A stretch of 21,915 nt of DNA. It comes from Chlorobiota bacterium (lineage in GTDB: Bacteria > Bacteroidota > Bacteroidia > Flavobacteriales > Flavobacteriaceae). The stretch lies in NCBI GenBank assembly GCA_013151975.1, contig JAADHG010000107.1:1-21915 (forward strand), given 5' to 3'. Made by a program: the position numbers and the translations under genes. Positions 1 to 7,377 of this stretch are shown here, piece after piece (the first letter of the stretch is position 1; each line of letters starts with the position of its first letter). The notes beneath the pieces were generated by a model. That model worked only from the letters and a program-made list of their open reading frames with translations. It had not been told where the DNA came from and made no database searches.

Positions 1-1
1 A

Positions 2-685
2 GGAAGCTCATTTACTTTTGAAGTCGCGCAAAAAAATGGCATTCCTTACAGTTTAATCAATAGAGCTAAAAAGAAGATAGAACGCGGCAAAGTTAGATTT
101 GATAAAACCATCGCCAAACTGCAAAAAGAACGTTCTAAACTGGAAAAAACAGAACGCTCTCTTAAAATAAATGAACAAAAGAAACTCGCTGAAGCTGATA
201 AATTAGAAGGCATTAATGCTAAGATTCAAAGAAAATTAGAGAACTATCAAGAATTATATGACAGTAACCAAAGGCTAATATACTTAGGTCAAAAAGTTAA
301 TGATATCTCTGAAAAATTCTTCGAGAACAAACGTAAGCGTGAATTGTTGGATGAGTTGTTTAAATTGGTTCAAATTGAAAACTCAAAGCGTAAAAAAATC
401 CCAGTTAAGCAAAAGAAAGCCATAAAAGCAAAGGAGAGACAGATAAAGGAAGAGGTTGAAAAGAAGGTGACTATTATTAGAAAAAAGAAAAAAGCTGCCA
501 AATATAAACCTAAAGAAGAACCGAAACCAAAACCTATTTTAAAGGTTGGTGATAGAGTCCGTTTGGAAGATGGACGCGCTGTTGGAAGCATAGACAAGAT
601 TGAAAAAAATAAAGCTATTGTAAATTATGGCATGTTTACAACCAATGTGAGTATGGATCAATTAGAATTAGTAGAATCCAAATAA
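2..685 (+). CDS. MutS2-family DNA mismatch repair-like ATPase, C-terminal part (5' end outside window)
   Basis: The frame is open from base 2, giving 227 C-terminal residues. The ATG at 344 is internal and not a start. The first residues (GSSFTFEVAQKNGIPYSLIN) match the end of the MutS2 ATPase domain, where family members have a G-x-S-x-x-x-x-A motif followed by G-I/L-P and an RA(K/R) helix. About 120 residues of highly charged coiled coil follow, then a Lys/Pro-rich linker (KPKEEPKPKP), then a small beta-barrel, KOW-like segment (VGDRVRLEDGRAVGSIDKIE) that ends the protein. MutS2 proteins bind branched DNA or collided ribosomes, and most carry a C-terminal Smr nuclease domain. None is present here: the stop comes right after the barrel. 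The stop codon lies 2 bp before the next ATG, so the two genes are probably co-transcribed. Family assignment is solid; the exact role is inference. Confidence 0.85.
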   Translation, partial: GSSFTFEVAQKNGIPYSLINRAKKKIERGKVRFDKTIAKLQKERSKLEKTERSLKINEQKKLAEADKLEGINAKIQRKLENYQELYDSNQRLIYLGQKVNDISEKFFENKRKRELLDELFKLVQIENSKRKKIPVKQKKAIKAKERQIKEEVEKKVTIIRKKKKAAKYKPKEEPKPKPILKVGDRVRLEDGRAVGSIDKIEKNKAIVNYGMFTTNVSMDQLELVESK

Positions 686-687
686 AG

Positions 688-1104
688 ATGGAAGCGTTAC
701 CCAAACATAAAAAACTAATATTATTTGATGGCGTTTGTAACCTTTGCAATGCATCTGTGCGATATGTTATAAAGAGAGATAAAATGAATGTGTTTATGTT
801 TGCCACTTTGCAATCTAAAATAGGCGGCAAAATTATTAGTACATATAATATCGATACTCATAAAACAGATTCTATTTTGCTTTATGAACACGATAAAGGG
901 ATTTCGTATAAATCTACTGCAGCTTTAAAAATAGCTTCTAAACTTGGATTCCCTATAAATATCTTAACCGTTTTTCTTATTGTACCGGCTTTTATCCGCA
1001 ATTGGTTTTATGATTTTATAGCTAGGAATAGATATAAGTGGTATGGGAAAAAAGAAGCATGCATGCTTCCAACTCCAGAAATAAGCGCTAAATTTTTAAC
1101 ATAA
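688..1104 (+). CDS. DCC-family thiol-disulfide oxidoreductase (DUF393)
   Basis: A 138-residue protein with the family signature near the N-terminus: ILFDGVCNLCN, with the DCC-type cysteine pair at C17 and C20 (CxxC). The spacing of D14-G15-V16-C17-x-x-C20 is typical of DUF393, a thioredoxin-like fold of unknown substrate, and the length fits the family (about 110-150). A hydrophobic stretch at about 100-118 (INILTVFLIVPAFIRNWFYDFI) is usual in the family and may contact the membrane. The ATG sits 2 bp after the MutS2 stop, so translation is probably coupled. No signal peptide is seen. The function is a presumed redox activity; there is no sequence evidence for a partner. Confidence 0.9.
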   Translation: MEALPKHKKLILFDGVCNLCNASVRYVIKRDKMNVFMFATLQSKIGGKIISTYNIDTHKTDSILLYEHDKGISYKSTAALKIASKLGFPINILTVFLIVPAFIRNWFYDFIARNRYKWYGKKEACMLPTPEISAKFLT

Positions 1105-1476
1105 CAAAGCCCTGAATTATAATAACTCAAGGCTTCTAGCATTTAACGCAATTGACACGGTAAATGTTTAATCTTAGCACACTTATTTTGGTTGAAGTAA
1201 ATATATTTAGGTTTTCTCTAGCAACGTAATTTTTTCGTTTAAATCCATAATTTAATTGTTGAAATTAAATATGTTAGACATGTTAGAATAAATGAATCTA
1301 TTTCCAATCAGATATTTAACAAAATAATTAATTATTTTAAGCATAACTAATGCTGTTTATTATAAAAAAAATCACTAGAACAGACGTTTAGAAAACTATT
1401 TTAACTAAAATTACACAACAGATTAAGCTAATCTTTTTAATAATATCATCAACTGATAGCCTATCCATCATTACAC
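1105..1476. other. Gene-free stretch between convergent genes, with small repeats
   Basis: 372 bp with no convincing gene. Contents: a hairpin just after the DCC gene (AAGCC at 1107-1111 against GGCTT at 1131-1135); an AT-only perfect hairpin (ATTTAATT 1250-1257, AATTAAAT 1263-1270); and a near-perfect tandem 9-mer (ATGTTAGAC/ATGTTAGAA, 1271-1288). On the minus strand a 13-codon ORF (1207-1248, MDLNEKITLLEKT) starts beside the AT hairpin. It is too short to call a gene and could be chance or a gene remnant. No tRNA or riboswitch fold was recognised. Confidence 0.5.
1107..1135 (+). terminator. Weak hairpin downstream of the DCC gene, possible terminator
   Basis: AAGCC (1107-1111) pairs with GGCTT (1131-1135), and TGA/TCA pairs further inside across one mismatch. 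The loop is AT-rich. There is no long T-tract after it, so termination is only suggested by its place 3 bp after the stop codon and before a convergent gene. Confidence 0.35.
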
Positions 1477-2301
1477 TTATGCATTAGTCAAACTTCCATA
1501 TTCTGTCCAAGAGCCATCATAAACACTTATGTTTTTATAATTCGCGATTTCTGCAGCCAAAGCTAAAATACAAGCTGTTATACCTGAGCCACAAGAAAAG
1601 GTTAACTTTTTATCTGATGCTGCTAAAGCGTTAAAAGCGGCTTTTAGTTCTTCCTTTGATTTTAAGCAATTCCCTTGTAATAAATCGGTAAATGGCAAGT
1701 TTCTTGAATTTGGAATAGTTCCGCTTCTCAAACCTTGTCTAGGTTCAGGAACAATGCCTTTAAATCGGTTTACTGAACGTGCATCCAAAATTAAACAATC
1801 TGGATTATTTGAAATGGATTGAATATCATCGAAAAATTTAAAGTAATCTATATTATAGCTTCCTTCAAAATCTCCTTTAATAAATTTTGAACTTTTCTTA
1901 TCCTCTACTTGAAAATTTTCATCTTTCCATTCCGGTAAACCTCCGTCTAGTACAGCAACATTGTTACACCCAAAGGCTTTAAATAAATACCAAGCCCTAG
2001 CACTAGAGTATATACCTTTATCGTCATAGATAACAATTGCACTATTTTTATTAATTCCTAAACTTTGGGCTTCATTAGTAAATTGTTCAACAGAAGGTAC
2101 TGCACTCGGAAATGGTGCAGACACATCACTAAACTTGTTTTTGACATCAAAAAAACGGGTATGAGGTATTTGCTTGGTTTCTTCAAAAGAATTATTATCG
2201 GTTACTTTTGCAATACTTGCATCAAGAATGATAATGTTTGAAGCATTCAAATGTTGATGTAACCAATGTACCGAAACCAAAGGGCTCTCAATTATAACCA
2301 T
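1477..2301 (-). CDS. Sulfurtransferase, rhodanese/3-mercaptopyruvate sulfurtransferase type
   Basis: A 274-residue protein made of two rhodanese domains, like E. coli SseA and thiosulfate sulfurtransferases. It moves sulfane sulfur from 3-mercaptopyruvate or thiosulfate to cyanide, thiols or protein acceptors. The N-terminal, non-catalytic domain has IIILDAS and IPHTRFFDVKNKFSD; the linker has IVIYDDKGIYSSARAWYLFKAFG and VLDGGLPEW. The catalytic domain has LILDARSVNRFKG, then IPNSRNLPF, then the active loop CGSGITAC with nucleophile C237. The CGSG[V/I]TAC loop favours mercaptopyruvate over thiosulfate (CRxGx[R/T] in thiosulfate enzymes). There is no signal peptide, so it is cytoplasmic. It lies 236 bp downstream of the symporter gene on the same strand, with a hairpin between them, so it is probably a separate transcript. 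Confidence 0.92.
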   Translation of the reverse strand: MVIIESPLVSVHWLHQHLNASNIIILDASIAKVTDNNSFEETKQIPHTRFFDVKNKFSDVSAPFPSAVPSVEQFTNEAQSLGINKNSAIVIYDDKGIYSSARAWYLFKAFGCNNVAVLDGGLPEWKDENFQVEDKKSSKFIKGDFEGSYNIDYFKFFDDIQSISNNPDCLILDARSVNRFKGIVPEPRQGLRSGTIPNSRNLPFTDLLQGNCLKSKEELKAAFNALAASDKKLTFSCGSGITACILALAAEIANYKNISVYDGSWTEYGSLTNA

Positions 2302-2453
2302 ATCAGATTTAAATTAAGCGTCTTGTACTGTTTTACGTAATCGTGTGCGTCTATCAAAGGCTTGTATCGTTTTCTGTATCTATCCCTTCCCAAGGATACA
2401 TGATAAAACAAACATTCATAGTCAACTCTTTTTATAATAATACATTTAATAAA

Positions 2454-2499
2454 ATCCTTCGATTCATTTCGACTTCGCTCAATGACCGCTGCTCAGGAT
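2454..2499 (-). terminator. Palindromic repeat-like hairpin, probable terminator of the symporter transcript
   Basis: Nested inverted repeats lie 38 bp after the symporter stop. The outer arms are ATCCT (2454-2458) and AGGAT (2495-2499); the inner arms are TCATT (2464-2468) and AATGA (2481-2485). Read on the minus strand the hairpin is followed by TTTTATT, as in an intrinsic terminator. The core, TCATTGAGCGAAGTCGAAAT on the minus strand, resembles a palindrome I recall as widely scattered in flavobacterial intergenic regions, so it may be a REP-like element used as a terminator. Confidence 0.5.
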
Positions 2500-2537
2500 A
2501 AGCGATTCACACAATTTTATAAAAATTAGTTCTCTGC

Positions 2538-3863
2538 TTACTTTACTTCATCATAATGGTCGTCCCAATTTCTAACATGAGGTTTACCCAGTTTACCAAC
2601 CGATTTTGCAACTAGCATTGCTACCATTGCATCACCTGTTACATTAACCACAGTACGACACATATCTAGTGGTCTATCAACGGCAAATATAAGTGCAAGT
2701 CCAATAGGCAATAATTCTGGAGGAAGCCCAACCGATTCTAACACAATAACTAACATTACCATTCCAGCGCCAGGAACTGCAGCACTACCAATTGAAGCTA
2801 ATAATGCCGTTAATACAATGGTAATTTGATCTCCAAATGATAAATCCAGACCCAAAGCTTGAAATATAAAAACAGCAGCCACAGCTTGGTACAAGCTAGT
2901 ACCATCCATGTTTATGGTCGCTCCAACCGGAAGCACAAAACTTGATACTTCTTTATCTACACCAATATGCTCTTCAACACGTTCCATAGTAACAGGTAAT
3001 GTCGCTGCACTACTACTTGTAGAGAATGCTAATAATTGTGCTGGACTAATCTCTTTTAAAAACCAAAAAGGATTTTTCTTGGTGAAGGTTGCTACAATTA
3101 TGCTATAAAATATAATCATTAATATTAAGCCAAGAACAACAACACCGGCATATTGAGCTAAAGCAACCAAAATATCTGGATCATCTGAAGACACAACCAC
3201 ACTCGCTAAAAGCGCAAATACAGCATAAGGTGCTGAAAGCATTATAAGGTCAACCATTTTTAAGACAACATCATTTAAAGAATCAAAAAAGTCCTTAAGA
3301 GGTTTTGCTCTTTTTTCACCAACTAAAAGCATGGAGATTCCTAAAAATATAGCAAAGAAAATTACCTGAAGCATTAACCGATTATCGCTCATTGCCTTAA
3401 AAGCATTATCGGGAACCATGTCTTCTAAAAACTGTAAAGGTCCACTTTCTACTTGTTTTGTTGCTTCTACAATTTTTGATTGTACACTACTGCTACCTGA
3501 ATAGGTATTAGTGAGTTTTGAAATGGTTTGTTCTGAAACACCATCGCCAGGTTGTAAAATATTGACTAATAATAATCCTATAGAAATTGCTATTATAGTT
3601 GTAATTACATAAGTTATAATTGTGCGTATACCTATTGTTTTAAACTTTGAAATATCCTTAAGGTCAGATATTCCTTTGATTAAAGATGCTAGAATTAATG
3701 GTATAGCAATCAATTTTAATAGCTTTACAAAAATAGTTCCCCAAGGCTTTATCCAATCAGACGAAAATTCTTTACCTCCATCAATTTGTAGCATAATAAA
3801 GCCGAAAATTAATCCGAAAACCATTCCAATTAATATTTTCCAATGCAATTCTAATTTTCTCAT
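2538..3863 (-). CDS. Dicarboxylate/amino acid:cation symporter (DAACS/SDF family, GltP/GltPh type)
   Basis: A 441-residue inner-membrane transporter that takes up acidic amino acids or C4-dicarboxylates with Na+ or H+. Hallmarks seen: the serine-rich re-entrant loop STSSSAATLPVT (281-292), GATINMDGTSLYQ with NMDGT at 318-322, the second hairpin AAVPGAGMVML (361-371), and the TM8 string DRPLDMCRTVVNVTGD (396-411). Aligning by motif to archaeal GltPh, D400, R403, T404, N407 and D411 match the substrate and sodium residues D394, R397, T398, N401 and D405. The retained Arg points to substrates with an acidic side group rather than neutral amino acids. Residues 103-160 form the long TM3-4 loop seen in bacterial members. 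aroC ends 61 bp upstream on the same strand, so the two could be co-transcribed; this is inference. Confidence 0.93.
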   Translation of the reverse strand: MRKLELHWKILIGMVFGLIFGFIMLQIDGGKEFSSDWIKPWGTIFVKLLKLIAIPLILASLIKGISDLKDISKFKTIGIRTIITYVITTIIAISIGLLLVNILQPGDGVSEQTISKLTNTYSGSSSVQSKIVEATKQVESGPLQFLEDMVPDNAFKAMSDNRLMLQVIFFAIFLGISMLLVGEKRAKPLKDFFDSLNDVVLKMVDLIMLSAPYAVFALLASVVVSSDDPDILVALAQYAGVVVLGLILMIIFYSIIVATFTKKNPFWFLKEISPAQLLAFSTSSSAATLPVTMERVEEHIGVDKEVSSFVLPVGATINMDGTSLYQAVAAVFIFQALGLDLSFGDQITIVLTALLASIGSAAVPGAGMVMLVIVLESVGLPPELLPIGLALIFAVDRPLDMCRTVVNVTGDAMVAMLVAKSVGKLGKPHVRNWDDHYDEVK

Positions 3864-3924
3864 AAGCTGTTTCTTTATCCTCTAAATCCTAATAATTATT
3901 TGGAATATAAGGAATATTTAAAAT

Positions 3925-4989
3925 TTATAATTTAGTTGTTTTATTCATTAAATAATAATCTGCAATCACTAACGCAGCCATAGCTTCCACAATAGGAACA
4001 GCTCTAGGTACTACACAAGGATCATGTCTTCCTCTACCTTGCATTTCTACAATATTACCTTGATTATCTAATGTATTTTGTTTTTGCATGATGGTAGCCA
4101 CAGGTTTAAAAGCGACGCGAAAATAAATATCCATCCCATTACTTATGCCTCCTTGTATACCTCCAGAAAGGTTTGTTTTTGTTGTTCCATCTGCATTAAA
4201 CAAATCGTTGTGCTCACTTCCTTTCATTTGCACGCCACAAAATCCGCTACCATATTCAAAGCCTTTTACTGCATTTATAGATAACATTGCTTTACCAAGT
4301 TCGGCATGTAATTTATCAAAAACCGGTTCACCTAACCCTATAGGAACATTTTGCAACACACAGGTTACAGTTCCTCCAATAGTATCACCTTGTTTTTTAA
4401 TATCTTTAATATGGGAAATCATTTTTTCTGCTATGGCCCCATCTGGACAACGCACAGCATTTGATTCAATTTTCGAAAAATCTAAATCTTGATATGGTTT
4501 GTCTATATAAATTTTTCCAACCGAGGATGTAAAGGCATGTATTTTAATGTTCTTTAAAAGCTGCTTTGCAATTGCACCCGCTACTACTCTACAAGCAGTT
4601 TCACGAGCCGAACTACGCCCACCGCCTCTATAGTCACGATTACCATACTTTTTATCATACGTAAAATCGGCATGACTTGGACGATATACATCTTTTATAT
4701 GCGAATAATCTTTTGACTTTTGATTAGCGTTCTCAATGGTAAACCCAATAGGTGTCCCTGTTGTTATACCTTCGAAAATCCCAGATAGAAAGGCAACAGT
4801 ATCTGGCTCTTTACGCTGTGTAACGATTTCAGACTGACCAGGCTTCCGTCTATTTAATTCTCTTTGAATGGCATTTAAATCTAGTTCTAATCCAGCAGGA
4901 CATCCATCAATAATGCCTCCAATTGCTGTTCCGTGAGATTCACCAAAAGTGGTGAGCTTAAATAAATTTCCAAAGGAATTTCCTGCCAT
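3925..4989 (-). CDS. aroC: Chorismate synthase
   Basis: A 354-residue protein, normal length for the bacterial enzyme. It converts 5-enolpyruvylshikimate-3-phosphate to chorismate, the last step of the shikimate pathway, using reduced FMN, in the cytoplasm. All three family signatures are present: GESHGTAIGGIIDGCPAG at residues 16-33, YRGGGRSSARETACRV near 120-135, and RGRHDPCVVPRAVPIVEAMA near 317-336. The start MAGNSFGNLFKLTTFGESHG is the standard N-terminus. It diverges from the barrel-like gene at 5215, with 225 bp between the starts that hold a candidate -7 box for each direction. The symporter gene follows 61 bp downstream with no terminator seen in between. Confidence 0.98.
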   Translation of the reverse strand: MAGNSFGNLFKLTTFGESHGTAIGGIIDGCPAGLELDLNAIQRELNRRKPGQSEIVTQRKEPDTVAFLSGIFEGITTGTPIGFTIENANQKSKDYSHIKDVYRPSHADFTYDKKYGNRDYRGGGRSSARETACRVVAGAIAKQLLKNIKIHAFTSSVGKIYIDKPYQDLDFSKIESNAVRCPDGAIAEKMISHIKDIKKQGDTIGGTVTCVLQNVPIGLGEPVFDKLHAELGKAMLSINAVKGFEYGSGFCGVQMKGSEHNDLFNADGTTKTNLSGGIQGGISNGMDIYFRVAFKPVATIMQKQNTLDNQGNIVEMQGRGRHDPCVVPRAVPIVEAMAALVIADYYLMNKTTKL

Positions 4990-5031
4990 TAATATATATT
5001 TTACGCTAATGTAAATTTATTATTAGAGAAA

Positions 5032-5039
5032 CAAAAATA
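5032..5039 (-). promoter_or_regulatory. Candidate Bacteroidota -7 box for aroC
   Basis: Minus-strand TATTTTTG fits the Bacteroidota primary-sigma -7 consensus TAnnTTTG and lies 42 bp upstream of the aroC ATG. No TTG-type -33 element was found at the usual distance, so this is a weak candidate. Confidence 0.35.
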
Positions 5040-5122
5040 GAATGCTGTAATCCTCATATTTTTTTAACGAGATATACTTCTAAAACTAATCTAAAATATC
5101 ATTTATTTAAATCTTTATTTTA

Positions 5123-5130
5123 TAATTTTG
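5123..5130 (+). promoter_or_regulatory. Candidate Bacteroidota -7 box for the barrel-like protein gene
   Basis: TAATTTTG matches TAnnTTTG exactly and lies 84 bp upstream of the ATG at 5215, leaving an AT-rich 5' leader. No clear -33 TTG lies at 17-23 bp upstream. Direction and position fit the gene, which also has its own terminator. Confidence 0.4.
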
Positions 5131-5214
5131 TACCAATATTTAAGTTGTTTTAACGTTATGTTAATTGTTAAATATTAATAAATTATTCATTCAATCAATT
5201 AAAAATTAAAATTT

Positions 5215-5700
5215 ATGAAAAACATATGTTTAATAGCAATAGCCTTATTAGGCTTTACTTTTACTACAAACGCTCAAGAAATAGCAAGCAACGCAATTGG
5301 ATTGCGCTTAGGAGATAGCGACGGATTTGGTGCAGAAATCTCTTATCAAAAAGGAATAGGTGATAATAATCGTTTAGAATTTGGCCTTGGCTGGAGAGAT
5401 GGTAATAACTACAGTGCAGTTAGAGCTATTGGGTTGTACCAATGGGTGTATCCTTTAGATGGAAATTTTAATTGGTACACAGGCGTTGGTGGCGGTCTTG
5501 CTGCTTACAGCTTAGATAATGTTACTCCTGGCGCTGACGATAGTAGTACATCATTATTGATAGCTGGTGATATAGGGATTGAATATAATTTTGATATTCC
5601 GCTTTTAATTTCTTTAGATTTCAGACCAGAAATTGGATTTGGCTCAATAAATAACGACTTAGACTTTGATATTGCTTTAGGATTGCGTTATCAGTTCTAA
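5215..5700 (+). CDS. Small secreted outer-membrane beta-barrel-like protein, function unknown
   Basis: 161 residues. An N-terminal signal peptide (MKNICLIAIALLGFTFTTNAQ) is cleaved after NAQ, as is common in flavobacteria. The mature part alternates short amphipathic strands with Gly/Asp turns (IGLRLGDSDGFGAEISYQKG, RLEFGLGWRDG, WYTGVGGGLAAYS, IAGDIGIEYNF, FDIALGLRYQF) and ends in Phe, the usual last residue of outer-membrane barrels recognised by BamA. By length it would make a barrel of about 8 strands. It shows no enzymatic motif. It is monocistronic: a candidate promoter precedes it and a strong terminator follows. An outer-membrane location is inferred from pattern only; the function is unknown. 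Confidence 0.8.
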   Translation: MKNICLIAIALLGFTFTTNAQEIASNAIGLRLGDSDGFGAEISYQKGIGDNNRLEFGLGWRDGNNYSAVRAIGLYQWVYPLDGNFNWYTGVGGGLAAYSLDNVTPGADDSSTSLLIAGDIGIEYNFDIPLLISLDFRPEIGFGSINNDLDFDIALGLRYQF

Positions 5701-5726
5701 ACGAGATAAAACATTTTTTATGTTAT

Positions 5727-5756
5727 AAACCACTCTAAAATAGAGTGGTTTTTTTT
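5727..5756 (+). terminator. Strong rho-independent terminator after the barrel-like gene
   Basis: AAACCACTCTA (5727-5737), loop AAA, TAGAGTGGTTT (5741-5751): an 11-bp perfect stem with a run of eight T from 5749. It begins 26 bp after the stop codon. The A-rich 5' side could also let it act on the opposite strand, but no minus-strand gene ends here. Confidence 0.9.
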
Positions 5757-5759
5757 ATT

Positions 5760-5767
5760 TACTTTTG
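5760..5767 (+). promoter_or_regulatory. Candidate Bacteroidota -7 box for the peptidase/esterase pair
   Basis: TACTTTTG fits TAnnTTTG and lies just after the terminator, 56 bp before the M28 peptidase ATG. The position is what a new transcript would need. No convincing -33 TTG was found. Confidence 0.4.
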
Positions 5768-5823
5768 AAAGAATCAACCACCTTCGGTTTACATTGTTTT
5801 ACAAACCTTAATAACATCTAAAT

Positions 5824-7359
5824 ATGAAACTTCATTTTTTATTTCTATCTGCCCTCCTATTTGCTTCAATATGTATTGGGCAAGAAACTATTGATACTGT
5901 TGCTATTGAAAAAATTAGAAATGAAGGATTTAATAATTCTCAAGTAGAGCGTATTGCGTTTCAATTAATTGATAAATCAGGCCCACGTTTAACCAATTCC
6001 AAAGGATTTGAAAGAGCTGCCGATTATGCTGTTACCCAATTAATGGAATGGGGCTTAACGAATGCTAATAAAGAACCTTGGGGAGAATTTGGAAGAGGTT
6101 GGGAAGTGAATAAAAGTTATTTAGCAATGACAAAACCTTACTATATGCCTTTTATTGCTGTACCTAAAGCATGGACTGAAAGCTCTAATGGTGAAATTAC
6201 CGGAAAGGTTGTATTTCTTGATGTAAAATCTGAAGAAGACTTTGTTAAGTATAAAGGTAAGTTAAAAGGTAGTATTATTGCGTTATTACCTTCTAGAGGC
6301 AATCAAGACCCAACTTTTAAGGCAGATGCTATCCGATTTACTGAGGAAGAATTAAAAAAAATGGAAGCCCCTAGTTCTAATCAGAGACGCTATACTCCTG
6401 AACAAATTACTAAATACAGAGCACGGAGAGTCCTTAATAATAAATTAAATACTTTTCTTGCAGAAGAAGGTGTTACGCTAATTTTAAAAGGAACCAATGG
6501 CAAACATGGAACACTATTTACAAGTAGTCCAAGAGGGTTTTTAAAAGATACTCCTGTTGGTATAAGTGAACTTGAAGTGGTTCCCGAATATGTGAATTTA
6601 ATGTATCGCTTGATTGAAAATGGTGTAGACGTTGAAATTGAAGCTGAAGTGAAGACTACGTTCAACACCGAAAACCTGCAAGGTTACAATGTTATTGCAG
6701 AAATACCGGGAACAGATGAAAATTTGAAATCAGAAATTGTAATGCTAGGCGGTCATTTGGATTCTTGGCATGGTGCTACTGGTGCAACCGATAATGGCGC
6801 AGGATGTATTGTGATGATGGAAGCAGTAAGAATCCTGCAAGCCACAGGTTTAAAACCTCGACGAACCATACGTATAGCATTATGGGGAGGTGAAGAACAA
6901 GGTATATTTGGCTCACGTAATTATGTAAAGAACCATTTTGGAGATTCTGAAACGATGGAACTAAAAGCAGAACAAGAAAAGGTTTCTGCATATTACAATA
7001 TAGATAATGGTACTGGGAGAATACGTGGTATTTATTTACAAGGTAACGACGCTGTAAAACCTATTTTCAAACAATGGTTCACATCTTTTGATGACGTTAT
7101 AGATAACACGACGATTACAATTAGAGATACAGGAGGAACGGATCACCTAGGTTTTGATGCTATTGGTATTCCTGGGTTTCAATTTATTCAAGATCCCATT
7201 GAGTATAGATCACGAACTCATCATACCAATATGGATACTTATGAGCGTTTGGTTATAGACGATCTCAAACAAATGGCTGTTATTATAGCTTCTTTTGTTT
7301 ATAATACAGCACAACGCGATGAGAAATTGCCTCGAGAGGCTTTAAAGAAGGCTAAGTGA
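5824..7359 (+). CDS. Secreted M28-family zinc metallopeptidase with PA-like insert
   Basis: 511 residues with a signal peptide (MKLHFLFLSALLFASICIGQ). It is a probable periplasmic or surface aminopeptidase/carboxypeptidase of the peptidase M28 family (carboxypeptidase Q-like). The PA-like insert covers about residues 110-270 (GKVVFLDV, KGSIIALLPS). The metal-binding core is complete: H311 and D313 in GGHLDSWHG, bridging D323 in GATDNGAG, catalytic E357 with ligand E358 in WGGEEQG, D394 in YNIDNGTG, and H467 in RTHHTNMD. All two-zinc ligands and the general base are therefore present, so it should be active. The esterase-family gene starts 18 bp downstream on the same strand, so the two are probably co-transcribed. 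The substrate cannot be read from the sequence. Confidence 0.93.
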   Translation: MKLHFLFLSALLFASICIGQETIDTVAIEKIRNEGFNNSQVERIAFQLIDKSGPRLTNSKGFERAADYAVTQLMEWGLTNANKEPWGEFGRGWEVNKSYLAMTKPYYMPFIAVPKAWTESSNGEITGKVVFLDVKSEEDFVKYKGKLKGSIIALLPSRGNQDPTFKADAIRFTEEELKKMEAPSSNQRRYTPEQITKYRARRVLNNKLNTFLAEEGVTLILKGTNGKHGTLFTSSPRGFLKDTPVGISELEVVPEYVNLMYRLIENGVDVEIEAEVKTTFNTENLQGYNVIAEIPGTDENLKSEIVMLGGHLDSWHGATGATDNGAGCIVMMEAVRILQATGLKPRRTIRIALWGGEEQGIFGSRNYVKNHFGDSETMELKAEQEKVSAYYNIDNGTGRIRGIYLQGNDAVKPIFKQWFTSFDDVIDNTTITIRDTGGTDHLGFDAIGIPGFQFIQDPIEYRSRTHHTNMDTYERLVIDDLKQMAVIIASFVYNTAQRDEKLPREALKKAK

Positions 7360-7377
7360 TATTATTATTTTTAATGA

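Noticed and set aside
344..685. ORF of 113 residues starting at ATG 344
   Set aside because: The same frame is open back to the window edge and matches MutS2, so this is an internal Met, not a start.
4145..4492. 115-residue plus-strand ORF opposite aroC
   Set aside because: It is the antisense of a well-conserved enzyme gene, with no recognisable protein pattern.
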